64,000 nucleotides of DNA from Rhodopseudomonas rhenobacensis (GCF_014203125.1 NZ_JACHIH010000008.1:81670-145669), one strand, 5' to 3'. Counted from the first letter of the stretch, positions 11,198-19,811 are shown. Numbers and translations: made by a program. The notes: generated from the letters alone by a model not told the origin.

Positions 11198-11215
11198 TAT
11201 TTGCGAGGGACGCGG

Positions 11216-11249
11216 TGCTACGCGGCAGCGTCGGCGCCGCCGCGTAGCA
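11216..11249. terminator. Bidirectional hairpin between convergent genes
   Basis: An inverted repeat, TGCTACGCGGC (11216-11226) and GCCGCGTAGCA (11239-11249), lies between the ends of the peptidase gene and the convergent EF-hand gene. There is no clear T-run on either side. Its position suggests transcription termination for both. Confidence 0.5.
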
Positions 11250-11260
11250 AGCTCCGCGCC

Positions 11261-11650
11261 TTAGAGCAACAGCTTGAGCAGCGCCTTGCCGGCCGGCGAG
11301 GCCAGTTCCTTGGCGTCGAGCGTGCCGTCATTGTCCGGATTGGCGGCGGCGAAGCGCTTTTCCACCAGCGCCAGATATTCCGTCTTGTCGATGGTGCGGT
11401 CATTGTCGGGATTGGCGGCGGAAAAATCCGCCTTGCCGAGCCGGCCGCGCAATTCGCGGGCGTCGAGCGTGCCGTCATGATCGCCATCGAGCTTGTCGAA
11501 CAGCTTGGACGCCGCGGCCTTGGCCTCGGCAAGATCGACGGTGCCGTCCTTGTCCGGATCGAGAACTTTCAGCGCCGAGGCCGAAAAAGCCGGACTGCTC
11601 GCCATCATCCCCAGCGCCAGAGACAGCAGCACCGTGCGTCGCGTCGTCAT
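11261..11650 (-). CDS. Exported EF-hand calcium-binding protein
   Basis: A 129-residue protein with a signal peptide (MTTRRTVLLSLALGMMASSPAFSA) and four EF-hand loops: DPDKDGTVDLAE, DGDHDGTLDARE, NPDNDRTIDKTE and NPDNDGTLDAKE. Loop three has Arg where Gly is normal at position 6 and may bind poorly. It is likely a periplasmic Ca2+-binding protein of unknown partner. The ribosome-binding site AAAGGGG is well placed before the ATG. Confidence 0.85.
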   Translation of the reverse strand: MTTRRTVLLSLALGMMASSPAFSASALKVLDPDKDGTVDLAEAKAAASKLFDKLDGDHDGTLDARELRGRLGKADFSAANPDNDRTIDKTEYLALVEKRFAAANPDNDGTLDAKELASPAGKALLKLLL

Positions 11651-11862
11651 GGTTCATCCCCTTTGTCTTGGCCGGTCTTGCGCCGGCACCTGCACCACTA
11701 CTTGAGATTGCACCAGTGCGGTGCACAGTTCAACACTCAAGCGCCGGTAACCCGCGAGGCCATAAACCCGCGAGGCCATTGACTTCGCCTCGCATTGGGT
11801 GAAAAGTCCATGCAGTCGCATCCAACTGGGTGCCCACACCTCAAGACCGACAGGGACCGCCG

Positions 11863-12582
11863 ATGACCGCGCCGCAGCTCGATCTGTATTACTGGACCAC
11901 GCCGAACGGCCACAAGATCACGATGTTCCTCGAAGAGGCGGCGCTGCCTTACACGATTATTCCGGTCAATATCGGCAAGGGCGATCAGTTCAAGCCGGAG
12001 TTTCTCGAGATCGCGCCGAACAACCGGATCCCGGCGCTGGTCGATCACGCGCCGAAGAGCGGCGACAAGCCGGTTTCGATCTTCGAATCCGGCGCGATCC
12101 TGTTGTATCTCGCCGAAAAGACCGGCCAGTTCCTGTCGTCGTTCCTCAACGCGCGCTACGAGGCGATCCAGTGGGTGTTCTGGCAGATGGGCGGGCTCGG
12201 CCCGATGGCCGGGCAGAACCACCACTTCAGCAACTACGCGCCGGAAAAGATCCCCTACGCCATCGACCGCTACGTCAACGAGACCAACCGGCTGTACGGC
12301 GTGCTGAACAAACGGCTGGCCGACCGCGATTTCATCGCCGGCGAGTATTCGATCGCCGACATGGCGTGCTATCCGTGGATCGTGCCGTACAAGAACCAGG
12401 GCCAGAACATCGACGATTTCCCGCATCTGAAGCGCTGGCTCACCGCGATCGAGCAGCGCCCGGCGACCCAGCGCGCCTACGCCAAGGCCAAGGAGGTCAA
12501 CCCGGATTTCGGCCAGCCGACGATCCGCACCGACGAAGAGCGCAAACTGCTGTTCGGCCAGACCGCCTCGGTGGTGAAGTAA
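11863..12582 (+). CDS. Glutathione S-transferase, YghU/YfcG (Ure2p-like) type
   Basis: A 239-residue protein with an N-terminal thioredoxin-like domain beginning LDLYYWTTPNGHKITMFLEE, where the TPNG segment is typical of Nu-class/YghU-type transferases. SIFESGAILLYLAEK contains the glutathione gamma-Glu-binding Glu-Ser. The C-terminal helical domain includes FIAGEYSIADMACYPW. These enzymes have glutathione-dependent disulfide reductase activity. The ATG at 11863 is preferred over an upstream in-frame GTG. Its stop overlaps the start of the next transferase gene, so the two are translated together. Confidence 0.9.
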   Translation: MTAPQLDLYYWTTPNGHKITMFLEEAALPYTIIPVNIGKGDQFKPEFLEIAPNNRIPALVDHAPKSGDKPVSIFESGAILLYLAEKTGQFLSSFLNARYEAIQWVFWQMGGLGPMAGQNHHFSNYAPEKIPYAIDRYVNETNRLYGVLNKRLADRDFIAGEYSIADMACYPWIVPYKNQGQNIDDFPHLKRWLTAIEQRPATQRAYAKAKEVNPDFGQPTIRTDEERKLLFGQTASVVK

Positions 12583-13277
12583 TGGCGCTGCGGCTCTACG
12601 AACTGGTCGGCGTCGAGGAGACCCGGCCGTTCAGCCCGTATTGCTGGCGGATCCGGATGGCGCTGGCGCATAAGGGGCTCGACGCCACCTCGATCCCGTG
12701 GCGCTTCACCGAGAAGGACGCCATTAGTCCGTACAAGTCCGAGAAGGTGCCGGTGCTGCTCGACGGCGACGCGTCGGTCGTGGATTCTTGGGCGATCGCC
12801 AACTATCTGGAAGTCGCCTATCCGGACCGGCCGTCGCTGTTCGGCGGCGAAGGCGGTCGCGCGATGGCGCGGATGCTGAACTGGTGGGGCGACATCGCGG
12901 TGATCGGCGCGATGTTTCCGCTGATCGCCGCCGACATCCACGGCCATCTGCGGCCGGTGGATCAGGACTACTTCCGCAACACCCGCGAGGCGCGGTTCGG
13001 CAAGTCACTGGAAGCGGTGGCGGCTGATCGCGACGCAAAAGTCGAGGGGTTCCGCAAGGGGCTCGATCCGCTGCGGCTGACGCTGAAGTCTCAGCCGTTC
13101 GTCGGCGGCGCGGCGCCGAACTACGCCGACTACATCATGTTCGGCGGCTTCCAATGGGCGCGGGTGACCAGCGCCTTCGCGCTGCTGAAGCCGGAAGACC
13201 CGGTCTATGCCTGGCGCGAGAAGATGCTCGACGCCTTCGACGGAATGGCGCGGAAATCCGAAGGTTATCCGGTGTAG
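12582..13277 (+). CDS. Glutathione S-transferase, beta-etherase (LigE-like) type
   Basis: A 231-residue protein that starts within the stop codon of the preceding gene (TAATG overlap). The N-terminus RPFSPYCWRIRMALAHKGL matches the LigE/LigF beta-etherase-like group, where the Ser and Cys lie near the glutathione thiol. VVDSWAIANYLEVAYPD carries the Asp/Ser glutathione-binding motif. In sphingomonads relatives cleave lignin aryl ether bonds; whether this one does is unknown. Pairing with a YghU-type transferase suggests joint action on an electrophile or disulfide. Confidence 0.85.
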   Translation: MALRLYELVGVEETRPFSPYCWRIRMALAHKGLDATSIPWRFTEKDAISPYKSEKVPVLLDGDASVVDSWAIANYLEVAYPDRPSLFGGEGGRAMARMLNWWGDIAVIGAMFPLIAADIHGHLRPVDQDYFRNTREARFGKSLEAVAADRDAKVEGFRKGLDPLRLTLKSQPFVGGAAPNYADYIMFGGFQWARVTSAFALLKPEDPVYAWREKMLDAFDGMARKSEGYPV

Positions 13278-13319
13278 GGCGGTTGTGCTGATCGGCTGCG
13301 GTTAGTTCATAGCGCAGCC

Positions 13320-13437
13320 GTCATTCCGGGGCGCGAGGCCGAAAGGCCGAGCGAACCCGGAATCCAGTATTCCAGGGCGGTGAGTACTGGATCCCGGGTT
13401 CACTCGCAGCTCACGCTGCTCGTGCCCCGGGATGACA
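13320..13437. repeat. Large imperfect palindromic repeat
   Basis: The left arm (cattccggggcgcgaggccg onward, including gcgaacccggaatccagta) is mirrored by the right arm (tactggatcccgggttcactcg to cgtgccccgggatgac). It would fold into one long hairpin of about 115 bases in the gap between the transferase pair and the HAD gene. Confidence 0.7.
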
Positions 13438-13499
13438 GCCTATTTGTGGGGGAGCGCTTCGGCTCGCCCCAAAGCGCCGCAGCCCTCATGGTCACCGGC

Positions 13500-14171
13500 T
13501 CACAGCCCCGCGCGCTCGCGCAGCAGCGCCAGCACCGCGTTGAGGTCGGGCAGCACCGCGGCGCATTGGCCGCGGGTGGCGTCGTTCGGCTGCAGCAGAT
13601 CCGGCACCATCAGCGCGATGGCGCCGGCCGCCGCCGCCGCGGCGATGCCGACGCTGGAATCCTCCACCGCGACGCAGGCCCGCGGCGCCACGCCAAGCCG
13701 CTCGGCCGCCAAGAGATAGAGATCGGGGCTCGGCTTGCCGCGCGCGACGTCGTCGCGGGTGACGATCAGTTCGAACCGCGCGCGGATGCCGCCGAGCGTG
13801 AGGTGGGCGTCGGCGGTGCGTTGCGACGACGAGGTCACCACCGCCATCGGCCAACGGGCCAAGCGCAGCGCGTCCAGCAATGCGACCGCGCCGGGCTTCA
13901 GCGGCAGGCCGTCGGCCAGCATGGCGTCGCGCTTCTCCGCGAAGGCGCGGTTGATCTTCGGCAGCGGAAAATCGGCGCCGTAATGATCGACCAGCAGCTG
14001 CTGGCATTCCGGACCCGGCAGTCCGATCATGCTGAGGCAGACGGCGCTGGCATCCGGATAGCCGAAGCCGTCGAGCACCTCGGTGAGGCTCGTGATGTAC
14101 ACCCGCTCGGTGTCGACCAGCGTGCCGTCCATGTCGAGCAGCACCGCCTCGACTTGCCATTGCTCGGTCAC
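13500..14171 (-). CDS. HAD-family phosphatase/phosphomutase (beta-phosphoglucomutase-like)
   Basis: A 223-residue haloacid-dehalogenase-fold protein with all four motifs: DMDGTLVDT (nucleophile and acid Asp), TSSSQRT, the Lys in ARGKPSPDLYLLAAERL, and VEDSSVGIAAAAAAG. A helical cap between motifs I and II puts it in subfamily I, as in beta-phosphoglucomutase and phosphoglycolate phosphatase. The substrate cannot be read from sequence. The GTG at 14171 is used because conserved sequence begins there; a longer frame to 14354 overlaps the small Cys-rich gene upstream, with which it probably forms an operon. Confidence 0.85.
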   Translation of the reverse strand: MTEQWQVEAVLLDMDGTLVDTERVYITSLTEVLDGFGYPDASAVCLSMIGLPGPECQQLLVDHYGADFPLPKINRAFAEKRDAMLADGLPLKPGAVALLDALRLARWPMAVVTSSSQRTADAHLTLGGIRARFELIVTRDDVARGKPSPDLYLLAAERLGVAPRACVAVEDSSVGIAAAAAAGAIALMVPDLLQPNDATRGQCAAVLPDLNAVLALLRERAGL

Positions 14172-14197
14172 GTCGGCGGTCTTCCGTGTGCGGATGC

Positions 14198-14401
14198 TTA
14201 GTGGACCGCGGGGGCGGCGGCCTTGCGAAGGCAGTCGCGGCACAGGCAATCGCCGTCGCTGCTTTGCTCCGGCATCGGCAGCTTGGCGGATTCGTCGGCA
14301 CACCAGCAGTCGCTGGAGAGATTGCAGCCGAACTCCGCGCCGCAACAGGAACACACCAGGCGGCGCGCCGCCGGCGCCGGGATTGCAGAGCGTTTTGTCA
14401 T
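14198..14401 (-). CDS. Small cysteine-rich CWC-family protein
   Basis: A 67-residue protein with eight Cys in the Cys_rich_CWC arrangement: CSCCGAEFGCNL, the signature CWC, then CLCRDCL. The spacing suggests metal binding, probably zinc, in the cytoplasm. Its function is unknown. It precedes the HAD phosphatase gene by 26 bases on the same strand. Confidence 0.8.
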   Translation of the reverse strand: MTKRSAIPAPAARRLVCSCCGAEFGCNLSSDCWCADESAKLPMPEQSSDGDCLCRDCLRKAAAPAVH

Positions 14402-14777
14402 GAAGGTGATCGCACTCTCGCCGCTTTCATGTCGGGTTCATCGCAGGGCCGAGTATAATCGCTCGCAACGGTTGCGTCGCTTATCATTTCCGCCCGAATG
14501 CTCCGCGACGGCGAAAGGCGACGTGCAGGAACTATCGGTGGCGGGCTTGGTGGCGTAGTCGCGTTGATATTGAGCGATGACTCGCAAGATCCGCGGCGCG
14601 CTCCCTCGCCCCGCTTGCGGGGAGAGGGGTGGGGTGAGGGGGCGTGGCCTTCGATCATAAGCTTATGATGTGCCGAGACGCCCCGTCACCCGACCCGGCT
14701 CACCCGGCCCGGCTTCGCTGCGCTACGCCAGGTCGACCTCTCCCCGCAAGCGGGGAGAGGTGAAGTGTTCCGCCTGC
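14402..14777. repeat. Gene-free gap with two REP-like palindromes
   Basis: The gap holds two copies of the C/G-rich REP-like family: 14604-14641 (cgccccgcttgcggggagag core) and 14733-14762 (ctctccccgcaagcggggag core), in opposite orientation and about 90 bases apart. No gene was recognised. Confidence 0.7.
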
Positions 14778-15215
14778 CTACCTCAGCGAGACCGCCAGCC
14801 CGCTCAAATCGGCGTTGACCATCAACCCGGTCTGCTGGCCGCTGAGTTCCAGTACCGCGCCCTTCTCATTGGTCAGCACGATGCCGCGGACGCCGCGGCC
14901 GATCGCGGCGCCGGCGCCGCCCGCGCCATAGACGCCCGCGACGTCGGACGGCCGGGTGATGTGGCTGACCCGGCCGGCCAGATAGGTCTGCGAGGCGCCG
15001 AACACCAGCCCGGCGCTCAGCCCGCCGATCGACAGCGGATATTTGCGGCCGCGAAACGTCAGCGTGCCGCTGCCGCCGGAGGCGCCGATGAACCAGCCGC
15101 CTTTCAGCACCGAGATGCGAATGGTGCCGCTATCGGCCTTTGCGGGAGCCGTGGCGCTGAGGCCGGCGAGCGCCAGCGCGGCGACCAGCGCGGTGCGAAT
15201 GCGAAACGAGGACAT
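14778..15215 (-). CDS. Exported protein, remotely DUF992-like
   Basis: A 145-residue protein with a signal peptide (MSSFRIRTALVAALALAGLS, cleavage near AKA) and a Gly-rich, beta-strand-patterned mature part. The order of elements, especially GVYGAGGAGAAIGRGVRGIVL followed by GLMVNADLSGLAVSL, resembles the end of the DUF992 proteins at 22.8 and 23.6 kb, although the N-terminal cysteines are missing. Likely periplasmic or outer-membrane associated; role unknown. The start at 15215 follows AAAGGAAA. An ATG at 15287 would hide the signal peptide. Confidence 0.65.
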   Translation of the reverse strand: MSSFRIRTALVAALALAGLSATAPAKADSGTIRISVLKGGWFIGASGGSGTLTFRGRKYPLSIGGLSAGLVFGASQTYLAGRVSHITRPSDVAGVYGAGGAGAAIGRGVRGIVLTNEKGAVLELSGQQTGLMVNADLSGLAVSLR

Positions 15216-15289
15216 GGGTATTTCCTTTGGCGATGTGCGAATCTGCGGGCCAGTGTCCAGCAAATCGCGGGCTGGGTCCATGGGCATGG

Positions 15290-15577
15290 CTATTTCGGCC
15301 GCGACAAAGGCCGCCGCGCGCTGTGGCGCACGCCGTGAATCACGATCTCGGCGTCGCCGGCGCGATAATAGATCTGGTAAGGGTAAGGATAGGCGACCAC
15401 CCGCCGCAGCCCGGCTTTGTTGGTCAATCGCCCGGCTTGCGGATACTGCCGCAACAGCGCAATGACCGCGAACAGCCGCTGTTTGATATGCTGGGCGCCT
15501 TGCGGCGATTGCCGCTCGATCGACGAGAGCACTTCATCGAGCTCGGCGGCGGCGCGGATGGTGAAGCGTAGCTTCAC
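15290..15577 (-). CDS. ParE/RelE-family toxin
   Basis: A 95-residue protein with the ParE fold pattern: KLRFTIRAAAELDEVLSSIERQSPQGA, then LLRQYPQAGRLTNKAGLRRVVAYPYPYQIYYR and IHGVRHSARRP at the end. ParE toxins poison DNA gyrase, while RelE relatives cut mRNA; the target cannot be told here. The GTG start overlaps the stop of the upstream antitoxin gene (GTGA), a standard translational coupling. This makes three toxin-antitoxin pairs in the first 16 kb. Confidence 0.85.
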   Translation of the reverse strand: MKLRFTIRAAAELDEVLSSIERQSPQGAQHIKQRLFAVIALLRQYPQAGRLTNKAGLRRVVAYPYPYQIYYRAGDAEIVIHGVRHSARRPLSRPK

Positions 15578-15801
15578 AGCCCATGCTTCGCCCAAATCGC
15601 GCGCAGCTGTTCGTCGGTGGCGAATTCGCCGCGCTCAGCCTGCGCGAGTGATTCATCGAACGAGGCGGTCTCCTCGGCGCTCATCTCGAGCGGTGGCTGG
15701 TCGACGCCAGCGAACTGCAACAACAGTCGCGCCAAGGCGTCCTGCGTCTCCGCGGGCAGATCGCGCAAGGATGCCACGGCCTGTTCGAGCGAAATCGTCA
15801 T
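15574..15801 (-). CDS. Antitoxin for the ParE/RelE-like toxin
   Basis: A 75-residue acidic protein (begins MTISLEQAVASLRDLPAETQ) placed immediately upstream of and overlapping the toxin gene by four bases. The C-terminal part (SFDESLAQAERGEFATDEQL) resembles the helical toxin-binding tail of antitoxins paired with ParE/RelE toxins. No clear ribbon-helix-helix domain is visible, so DNA-binding ability is uncertain. The call depends mainly on gene context. Confidence 0.75.
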   Translation of the reverse strand: MTISLEQAVASLRDLPAETQDALARLLLQFAGVDQPPLEMSAEETASFDESLAQAERGEFATDEQLRAIWAKHGL

Positions 15802-15901
15802 CCTGCGAGACTAGCAGTTTGGGGCCGGCCCAGAAAGAAGAATTCCCGGTGCGATTTCGCTCGTCACGCCGGCTACGCGACGATCTCGATGGAGAGTGTC
15901 C

Positions 15902-16846
15902 TCACTTCCCCAGCGTGATCTTGTCGATTTCGGCGAATTCCTCCGCGCTCAGCGTCCAATTCAACGCGGCGATGTTCTGTTCGACCTGCTCGGGCGTCGA
16001 GGCGCCGGCGATTACGCTTGCGACCTGCGGGCGGCCGGCCAGCCAGCTGAACGCCAATTCCAGCATGGTATGGCCGCGGGCCTGCGCGAACGCCTGCAAG
16101 GCCTCGACGATGTCGAGATTTTTCGGCGTCAGATAGCGCTCTCGCATATACGGCGTCTTGCCGAACCGCGTGTCGGCCGGTACCGCGGCGCCGCGCTGAT
16201 ACTTTCCGGTGAGCATGCCGCCGGCCAGCGGGAAGAACGGCAGCAGCCCGAGATTGTAGGCCTGCGCCGCCGGCAGCACGTCCTTTTCGATGTCGCGCAC
16301 CAGCAGGCTGTATTCGTCCTGCGCCGAGACGAAACGGTTGCCGCCGAGCGCGCGGCCGACATACTCGGCTTCCGCAATCCGCCAGGCCGGGAAGTTGGAA
16401 TGGCCGATGTAGCGCACCTTGCCGGCGCGGATCAGGTCCTCCAGCGCGCGCAGGGTCTCGTCGATCGGGGTCAGCGGATCGAAATCGTGCTGCTGATAGA
16501 GATCGATGTAGTCGGTCTTCAGCCGGGTCAGGCTGGCTTCGACCGCGGCGATGATGTAGCGCCGCGAGGCGCCCTGCTTGGCGCCGTCGTCGCTCATCGG
16601 CTTGGCGAATTTGGTCGCCAGCACGATCTCCTTGCGGCGGGTGCCGAGCACGGTGCCGAGCACGGTCTCCGAGCCGCCGCGGTTGGCGTAGATATCCGCG
16701 GTGTCGAACAGCGTGACGCCGAGATCGATCGCCTTGTGGATCACCTTGCGCGCGGTGTCGAGATCGGTGCGCTGGCCGAAATTGTTGCAGCCGAGCCCGA
16801 CCGCGGAGACCCGCAGGCCGCAGCCGCCGAGATTGCGAAATTCCAT
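15902..16846 (-). CDS. Aldo/keto reductase
   Basis: A 314-residue (beta/alpha)8 NADPH-dependent oxidoreductase. It shows GLGCNNFGQ near the N-terminus and the catalytic Asp-Tyr-Lys-His set in DTADIYANRGGSE, LATKFAKP and DLYQQHDFDP. RYIGHSNFPAWRI and VIAGASTPEQVEQN supply substrate and cofactor binding. It belongs to the YghZ/potassium-channel-beta-like group that reduces aldehydes and ketones. The physiological substrate is unknown. It is a single gene with no obvious operon partner. Confidence 0.9.
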   Translation of the reverse strand: MEFRNLGGCGLRVSAVGLGCNNFGQRTDLDTARKVIHKAIDLGVTLFDTADIYANRGGSETVLGTVLGTRRKEIVLATKFAKPMSDDGAKQGASRRYIIAAVEASLTRLKTDYIDLYQQHDFDPLTPIDETLRALEDLIRAGKVRYIGHSNFPAWRIAEAEYVGRALGGNRFVSAQDEYSLLVRDIEKDVLPAAQAYNLGLLPFFPLAGGMLTGKYQRGAAVPADTRFGKTPYMRERYLTPKNLDIVEALQAFAQARGHTMLELAFSWLAGRPQVASVIAGASTPEQVEQNIAALNWTLSAEEFAEIDKITLGK

Positions 16847-16960
16847 GAATTGATCCTGTCGAACGCCCCGCGCGCATTGTGGCGTGCGCGCCGGGCGACG
16901 GCAAGGGAGGCGACCGCCTGCAGGACCGCGCCACGACAGCGGGCGGCTGCGCGCAGCGGC

Positions 16961-17803
16961 TCAGGCCGGCTGCGGCCAGGGCAGCGGCAGCTTCTCGGTG
17001 GCAGGCGCCGGCAGCGCGGGGGGGGCCGCGCGCAGTGCCGCGCCGGTCATCCGCCGCACCTCGGCTTCGGCGCGGCGCGCGATTTCCTTGCGGTCGGCGG
17101 ACAGATCGTGCGCGACGGCGTCGCCCCAACTCACTGTGACGTCGATCGCGCCGGCCGACAGCACGCCCATCAGATGCGGCATCAGGTCGGCGTCGCCGTA
17201 CCAGGCGACGCGCTCGCGCAGCGCGCGGCCGACCGGCAATCCGGCGAAGCGCACATAGGCCAGCGACAGCGGCTGCACGGTGATGGCGCTGTGCTTGGTG
17301 GATTGGCCGAGCGCGTGATGCACCGCGCCGATCAAGGCCGAGCGGAACGGCAGGATGCGGACGCCGTCGCTCGAGGTGCCCTCGGCGAACAGCACCACGG
17401 CGTCGCCGCCGGCGAGCCGGTCGCCGATTTCCTGGGTGGCGGCGCCGGTGCGATGACGCGCCTTGCGGTCGATGAACACGGTGCGCTGCAGCCGCGACAG
17501 CCAGCCGAACACCGGCCAGCGCGCGACTTCGCTCTTGGAGACGAACACCACCGGACCGAGCGCGCCGATCACGCAGATGTCGAGCCAGGAGACGTGATTG
17601 GAGAGAATCAGCGCCGGGGCGTCAGCGCTGCGCTGCCCGACCTGGCGGATGCGCACGCCGATCAGCCGGCACAGCGCGCGGTGAAACAGCTGCGGGATGG
17701 TCCGCTGCAGCCGCCAATCGAACGCCATCGCCAACAGCTGGAACGGCAGCAGAATGAGGGTGAGGGTGACGAGTGCGGCGAGCACGAGGACAAAACGGAT
17801 CAT
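16961..17803 (-). CDS. plsC: 1-acyl-sn-glycerol-3-phosphate acyltransferase
   Basis: A 280-residue membrane-associated acyltransferase. After one N-terminal hydrophobic segment (FVLVLAALVTLTLILLPFQL) it has the HxxxxD motif (SNHVSWLD), the glycerol-phosphate-binding block (FAEGTSSDG) and PLSLAYVR. It adds the second acyl chain to lysophosphatidic acid in phospholipid synthesis, or to a related lysolipid. A Pro-rich tail (APPALPAPATEKLPLPWPQP) extends past the domain. The start at 17803 removes a non-conserved stretch that an upstream codon at 17875 would add. Confidence 0.85.
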   Translation of the reverse strand: MIRFVLVLAALVTLTLILLPFQLLAMAFDWRLQRTIPQLFHRALCRLIGVRIRQVGQRSADAPALILSNHVSWLDICVIGALGPVVFVSKSEVARWPVFGWLSRLQRTVFIDRKARHRTGAATQEIGDRLAGGDAVVLFAEGTSSDGVRILPFRSALIGAVHHALGQSTKHSAITVQPLSLAYVRFAGLPVGRALRERVAWYGDADLMPHLMGVLSAGAIDVTVSWGDAVAHDLSADRKEIARRAEAEVRRMTGAALRAAPPALPAPATEKLPLPWPQPA

Positions 17804-18145
17804 GGCAATGTTCTTTTCCCGCGGCGGCCACAAGGCGCCAGGCGGAGCAGGGGCTGCACAGATCGACCGAGGCAAATCACCGAGCCGGACGATGCGGCAG
17901 CGAGAGGCTGATCAAAAAGGTGCGGTCCCAGGCAGGCGCGGCGACTGACGGGGACCGCGTTGGGAGCGATGATCGGCGACGGGGGTTGTCGATCACCGCA
18001 TCGGAAGGCTAGCTGGGCATTGTTACGCGGTAATGACGTCGGAGTTGTCCACAGCAGGTCCGTTTGCTGCGTGGCCAAGGCCGTTTCGCCATGCCGGAAC
18101 TTGCCGATGCCTGTCTCGTTAGCTCCCTTTTTTGGAAGGAATTCC
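17804..18145. other. Gene-free stretch between plsC and the DUF486 gene
   Basis: These 342 bases separate divergent genes and should hold both promoters. No repeat, RNA or convincing open frame was recognised. GGAAGGA just before the DUF486 start is a clear ribosome-binding site. Confidence 0.5.
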
Positions 18146-18496
18146 ATGCCGGTCTCGCCCTATTTGTTGCCGATCCTGATGCTGCTCGCGTCCAACGTGT
18201 TCATGACCTTCGCGTGGTACGGCCATCTCAAATACAAGAGCAGCGCGCTGGCGCTGGTGGTGATGGTCAGCTGGGGCATCGCGTTCTTCGAGTATTGGCT
18301 GGCGGTGCCGGCGAATCGCTGGGGCAGCGAGGTGTATTCGGCGGCGCAGCTGAAGACCATGCAGGAGGTGATCACGCTGGTGGTGTTCGCCGGCTTCTCG
18401 ATTTTTTATCTGAAGGAGCCGCTGGGCTGGAATCACGCGGTCGGCTTCGCCTTCATCGCGGCGGGCGCGTTCTTCATCTTTCACAAGTGGTCGTGA
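18146..18496 (+). CDS. DUF486 small membrane protein (drug/metabolite transporter-like)
   Basis: A 116-residue protein with four hydrophobic helices: YLLPILMLLASNVFMTFAWY, ALVVMVSWGIAFFEYWLAV, VITLVVFAGFSIFYL and AVGFAFIAAGAFFIF. This matches DUF486, a four-helix family related to small multidrug resistance transporters that probably acts as a dimer. The substrate is unknown. The start follows a good GGAAGGA site; an earlier in-frame ATG at 17960 would add a non-conserved stretch. Confidence 0.85.
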   Translation: MPVSPYLLPILMLLASNVFMTFAWYGHLKYKSSALALVVMVSWGIAFFEYWLAVPANRWGSEVYSAAQLKTMQEVITLVVFAGFSIFYLKEPLGWNHAVGFAFIAAGAFFIFHKWS

Positions 18497-18513
18497 GGCG
18501 GGCGTGGCAGCCA

Positions 18514-18642
18514 GCGTGCCCCGGACGATTCGCGACGCGCCGCGCATGCGGCGTGGCGCGAAGCGAGCCGGGGCCGTAGCGGTGCATGGCATCCGTAACG
18601 GTCCCGGCTCCCGAAGCCGCGCAGCTTCGGGTCCGGGACACG
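18514..18642. repeat. Dispersed ~130-base repeat, copy 1
   Basis: Begins gcgtgccccggacg and ends cgggtccgggacacg, with internal inverted arms. A second copy in inverted orientation lies at 45757-45892; the two share gccccggctcgc, gggaccgt and the outer ends. Confidence 0.7.
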
Positions 18643-18644
18643 AA

Positions 18645-19811
18645 CTACTTGCCGGCCGGCGCGACTCGCAGGATGCGGCCGGCGGCGTTGTCGGTGAGCA
18701 GATAGAGCGCGCCGTCGGGGCCCTGGCGGACCTCGCGAATGCGTTCGCCGAGTTCCTTCAACAACCGCTCTTCGCCGCTGACCTTGTCGCCGTCGAGCGA
18801 CAGCCGCACCAGCGCCTGGCCGGCGAGCGCGCCGGTGAACAGGCTGCCCTTCCACGCCGGAAACAGCGCGCCGCTGTAGAACGCCATGCCGGAAGGCGCG
18901 ATCGACGGCACCCAGTATTTGATCGGCTGCTGCATGCCGTCTTTGGCGGTGGCCTCGTGGATCTTGCTGCCGCTGTAGTCGATGCCGAAGCCGATCACCG
19001 GCCAGCCGTAATTGTTGGCTTTGCCGATGATATTGACTTCATCGCCGCCGCGCGGGCCGTGCTCGATTTCCCACAAGTCGCCGGACGCCGGATTGAAGGC
19101 GAGGCCCTGCGGGTTGCGATGGCCGTAGCTCCAGATCTCCGCTCTGGCGTCGCCGCGGCCGAGAAACGGATTGTCGCTGGCTGCCGCGCCGTCGGGGGTG
19201 ATGTGGATCAGCTTGCCGAGATGGTTGCCGAGGTTCTGCGCCTCGTTGGGCGTGAAGGAATGCTCGCCGAGGGTGACGAACAGATTGCCGTCCGGCGCCT
19301 GGGCGATCCGGCAGCCATAGTGAAGACCCTTCGACAGCGGGCCGTCCTGGCGGAAGATGATCTTGACGTCATCGAGCCGCGGCGGGCCGGTCTCGTCGAG
19401 CTTGGCGCGCGCCACCGCGGTGCGGCCGCCATTGCCGGCGCGTTCGGCGAAACAGAAGTACAGCGTGGCGTTATCAGCAAAGGATTTGTCGAGGGCGACG
19501 TCGAGCAGCCCGCCTTGCCCCGAGGCCCAGACCTCGGGCACGCCGCGCAGCGGCGGCGAGACTTGGCCCTGCGGCGTGACGATGCGCATCCGGCCGGGCC
19601 GTTCGGTCACCAGCATGCGCTGGTCCGGCAGGAACGCCAGGCCCCACGGGTTGACCAGCCCGGAGGCCACGGTGTGCACCGTCAGCGGACCCGCGGAGGA
19701 GGCGAACGAGGTGGTCTCGCCGCGACTCGCCGTGGTGGCGATCAGGAACGAGGTGGTCAGCACGATGGCCACGGCCAGCGAGCCGGTGACCCAGACGACA
19801 GGAGCTTTCAT
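18645..19811 (-). CDS. PQQ-dependent aldose sugar dehydrogenase (YliI-like)
   Basis: A 388-residue exported beta-propeller enzyme. After an N-terminal signal/anchor (VVWVTGSLAVAIVLTTSFLI) come the soluble glucose/aldose dehydrogenase landmarks: GLVNPWGLAFLPDQRMLVTERPG, the active-site GLHYGCRIAQAPDGNLFVTLGEH, YGHRNPQGLAF, WEIEHGPRGGDEVNII and NNYGWPVI. The enzyme oxidises aldose sugars in the periplasm using pyrroloquinoline quinone. No PQQ synthesis gene is in the window. It is read convergently with the DUF486 gene, with a dispersed repeat between. Confidence 0.85.
   Translation of the reverse strand: MKAPVVWVTGSLAVAIVLTTSFLIATTASRGETTSFASSAGPLTVHTVASGLVNPWGLAFLPDQRMLVTERPGRMRIVTPQGQVSPPLRGVPEVWASGQGGLLDVALDKSFADNATLYFCFAERAGNGGRTAVARAKLDETGPPRLDDVKIIFRQDGPLSKGLHYGCRIAQAPDGNLFVTLGEHSFTPNEAQNLGNHLGKLIHITPDGAAASDNPFLGRGDARAEIWSYGHRNPQGLAFNPASGDLWEIEHGPRGGDEVNIIGKANNYGWPVIGFGIDYSGSKIHEATAKDGMQQPIKYWVPSIAPSGMAFYSGALFPAWKGSLFTGALAGQALVRLSLDGDKVSGEERLLKELGERIREVRQGPDGALYLLTDNAAGRILRVAPAGK

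Noticed and set aside
11799..13277. A single long frame that would fuse sequence in front of the second glutathione transferase
   Set aside because: The upstream part is an out-of-frame reading of the first transferase; the second gene starts at the TAATG overlap.
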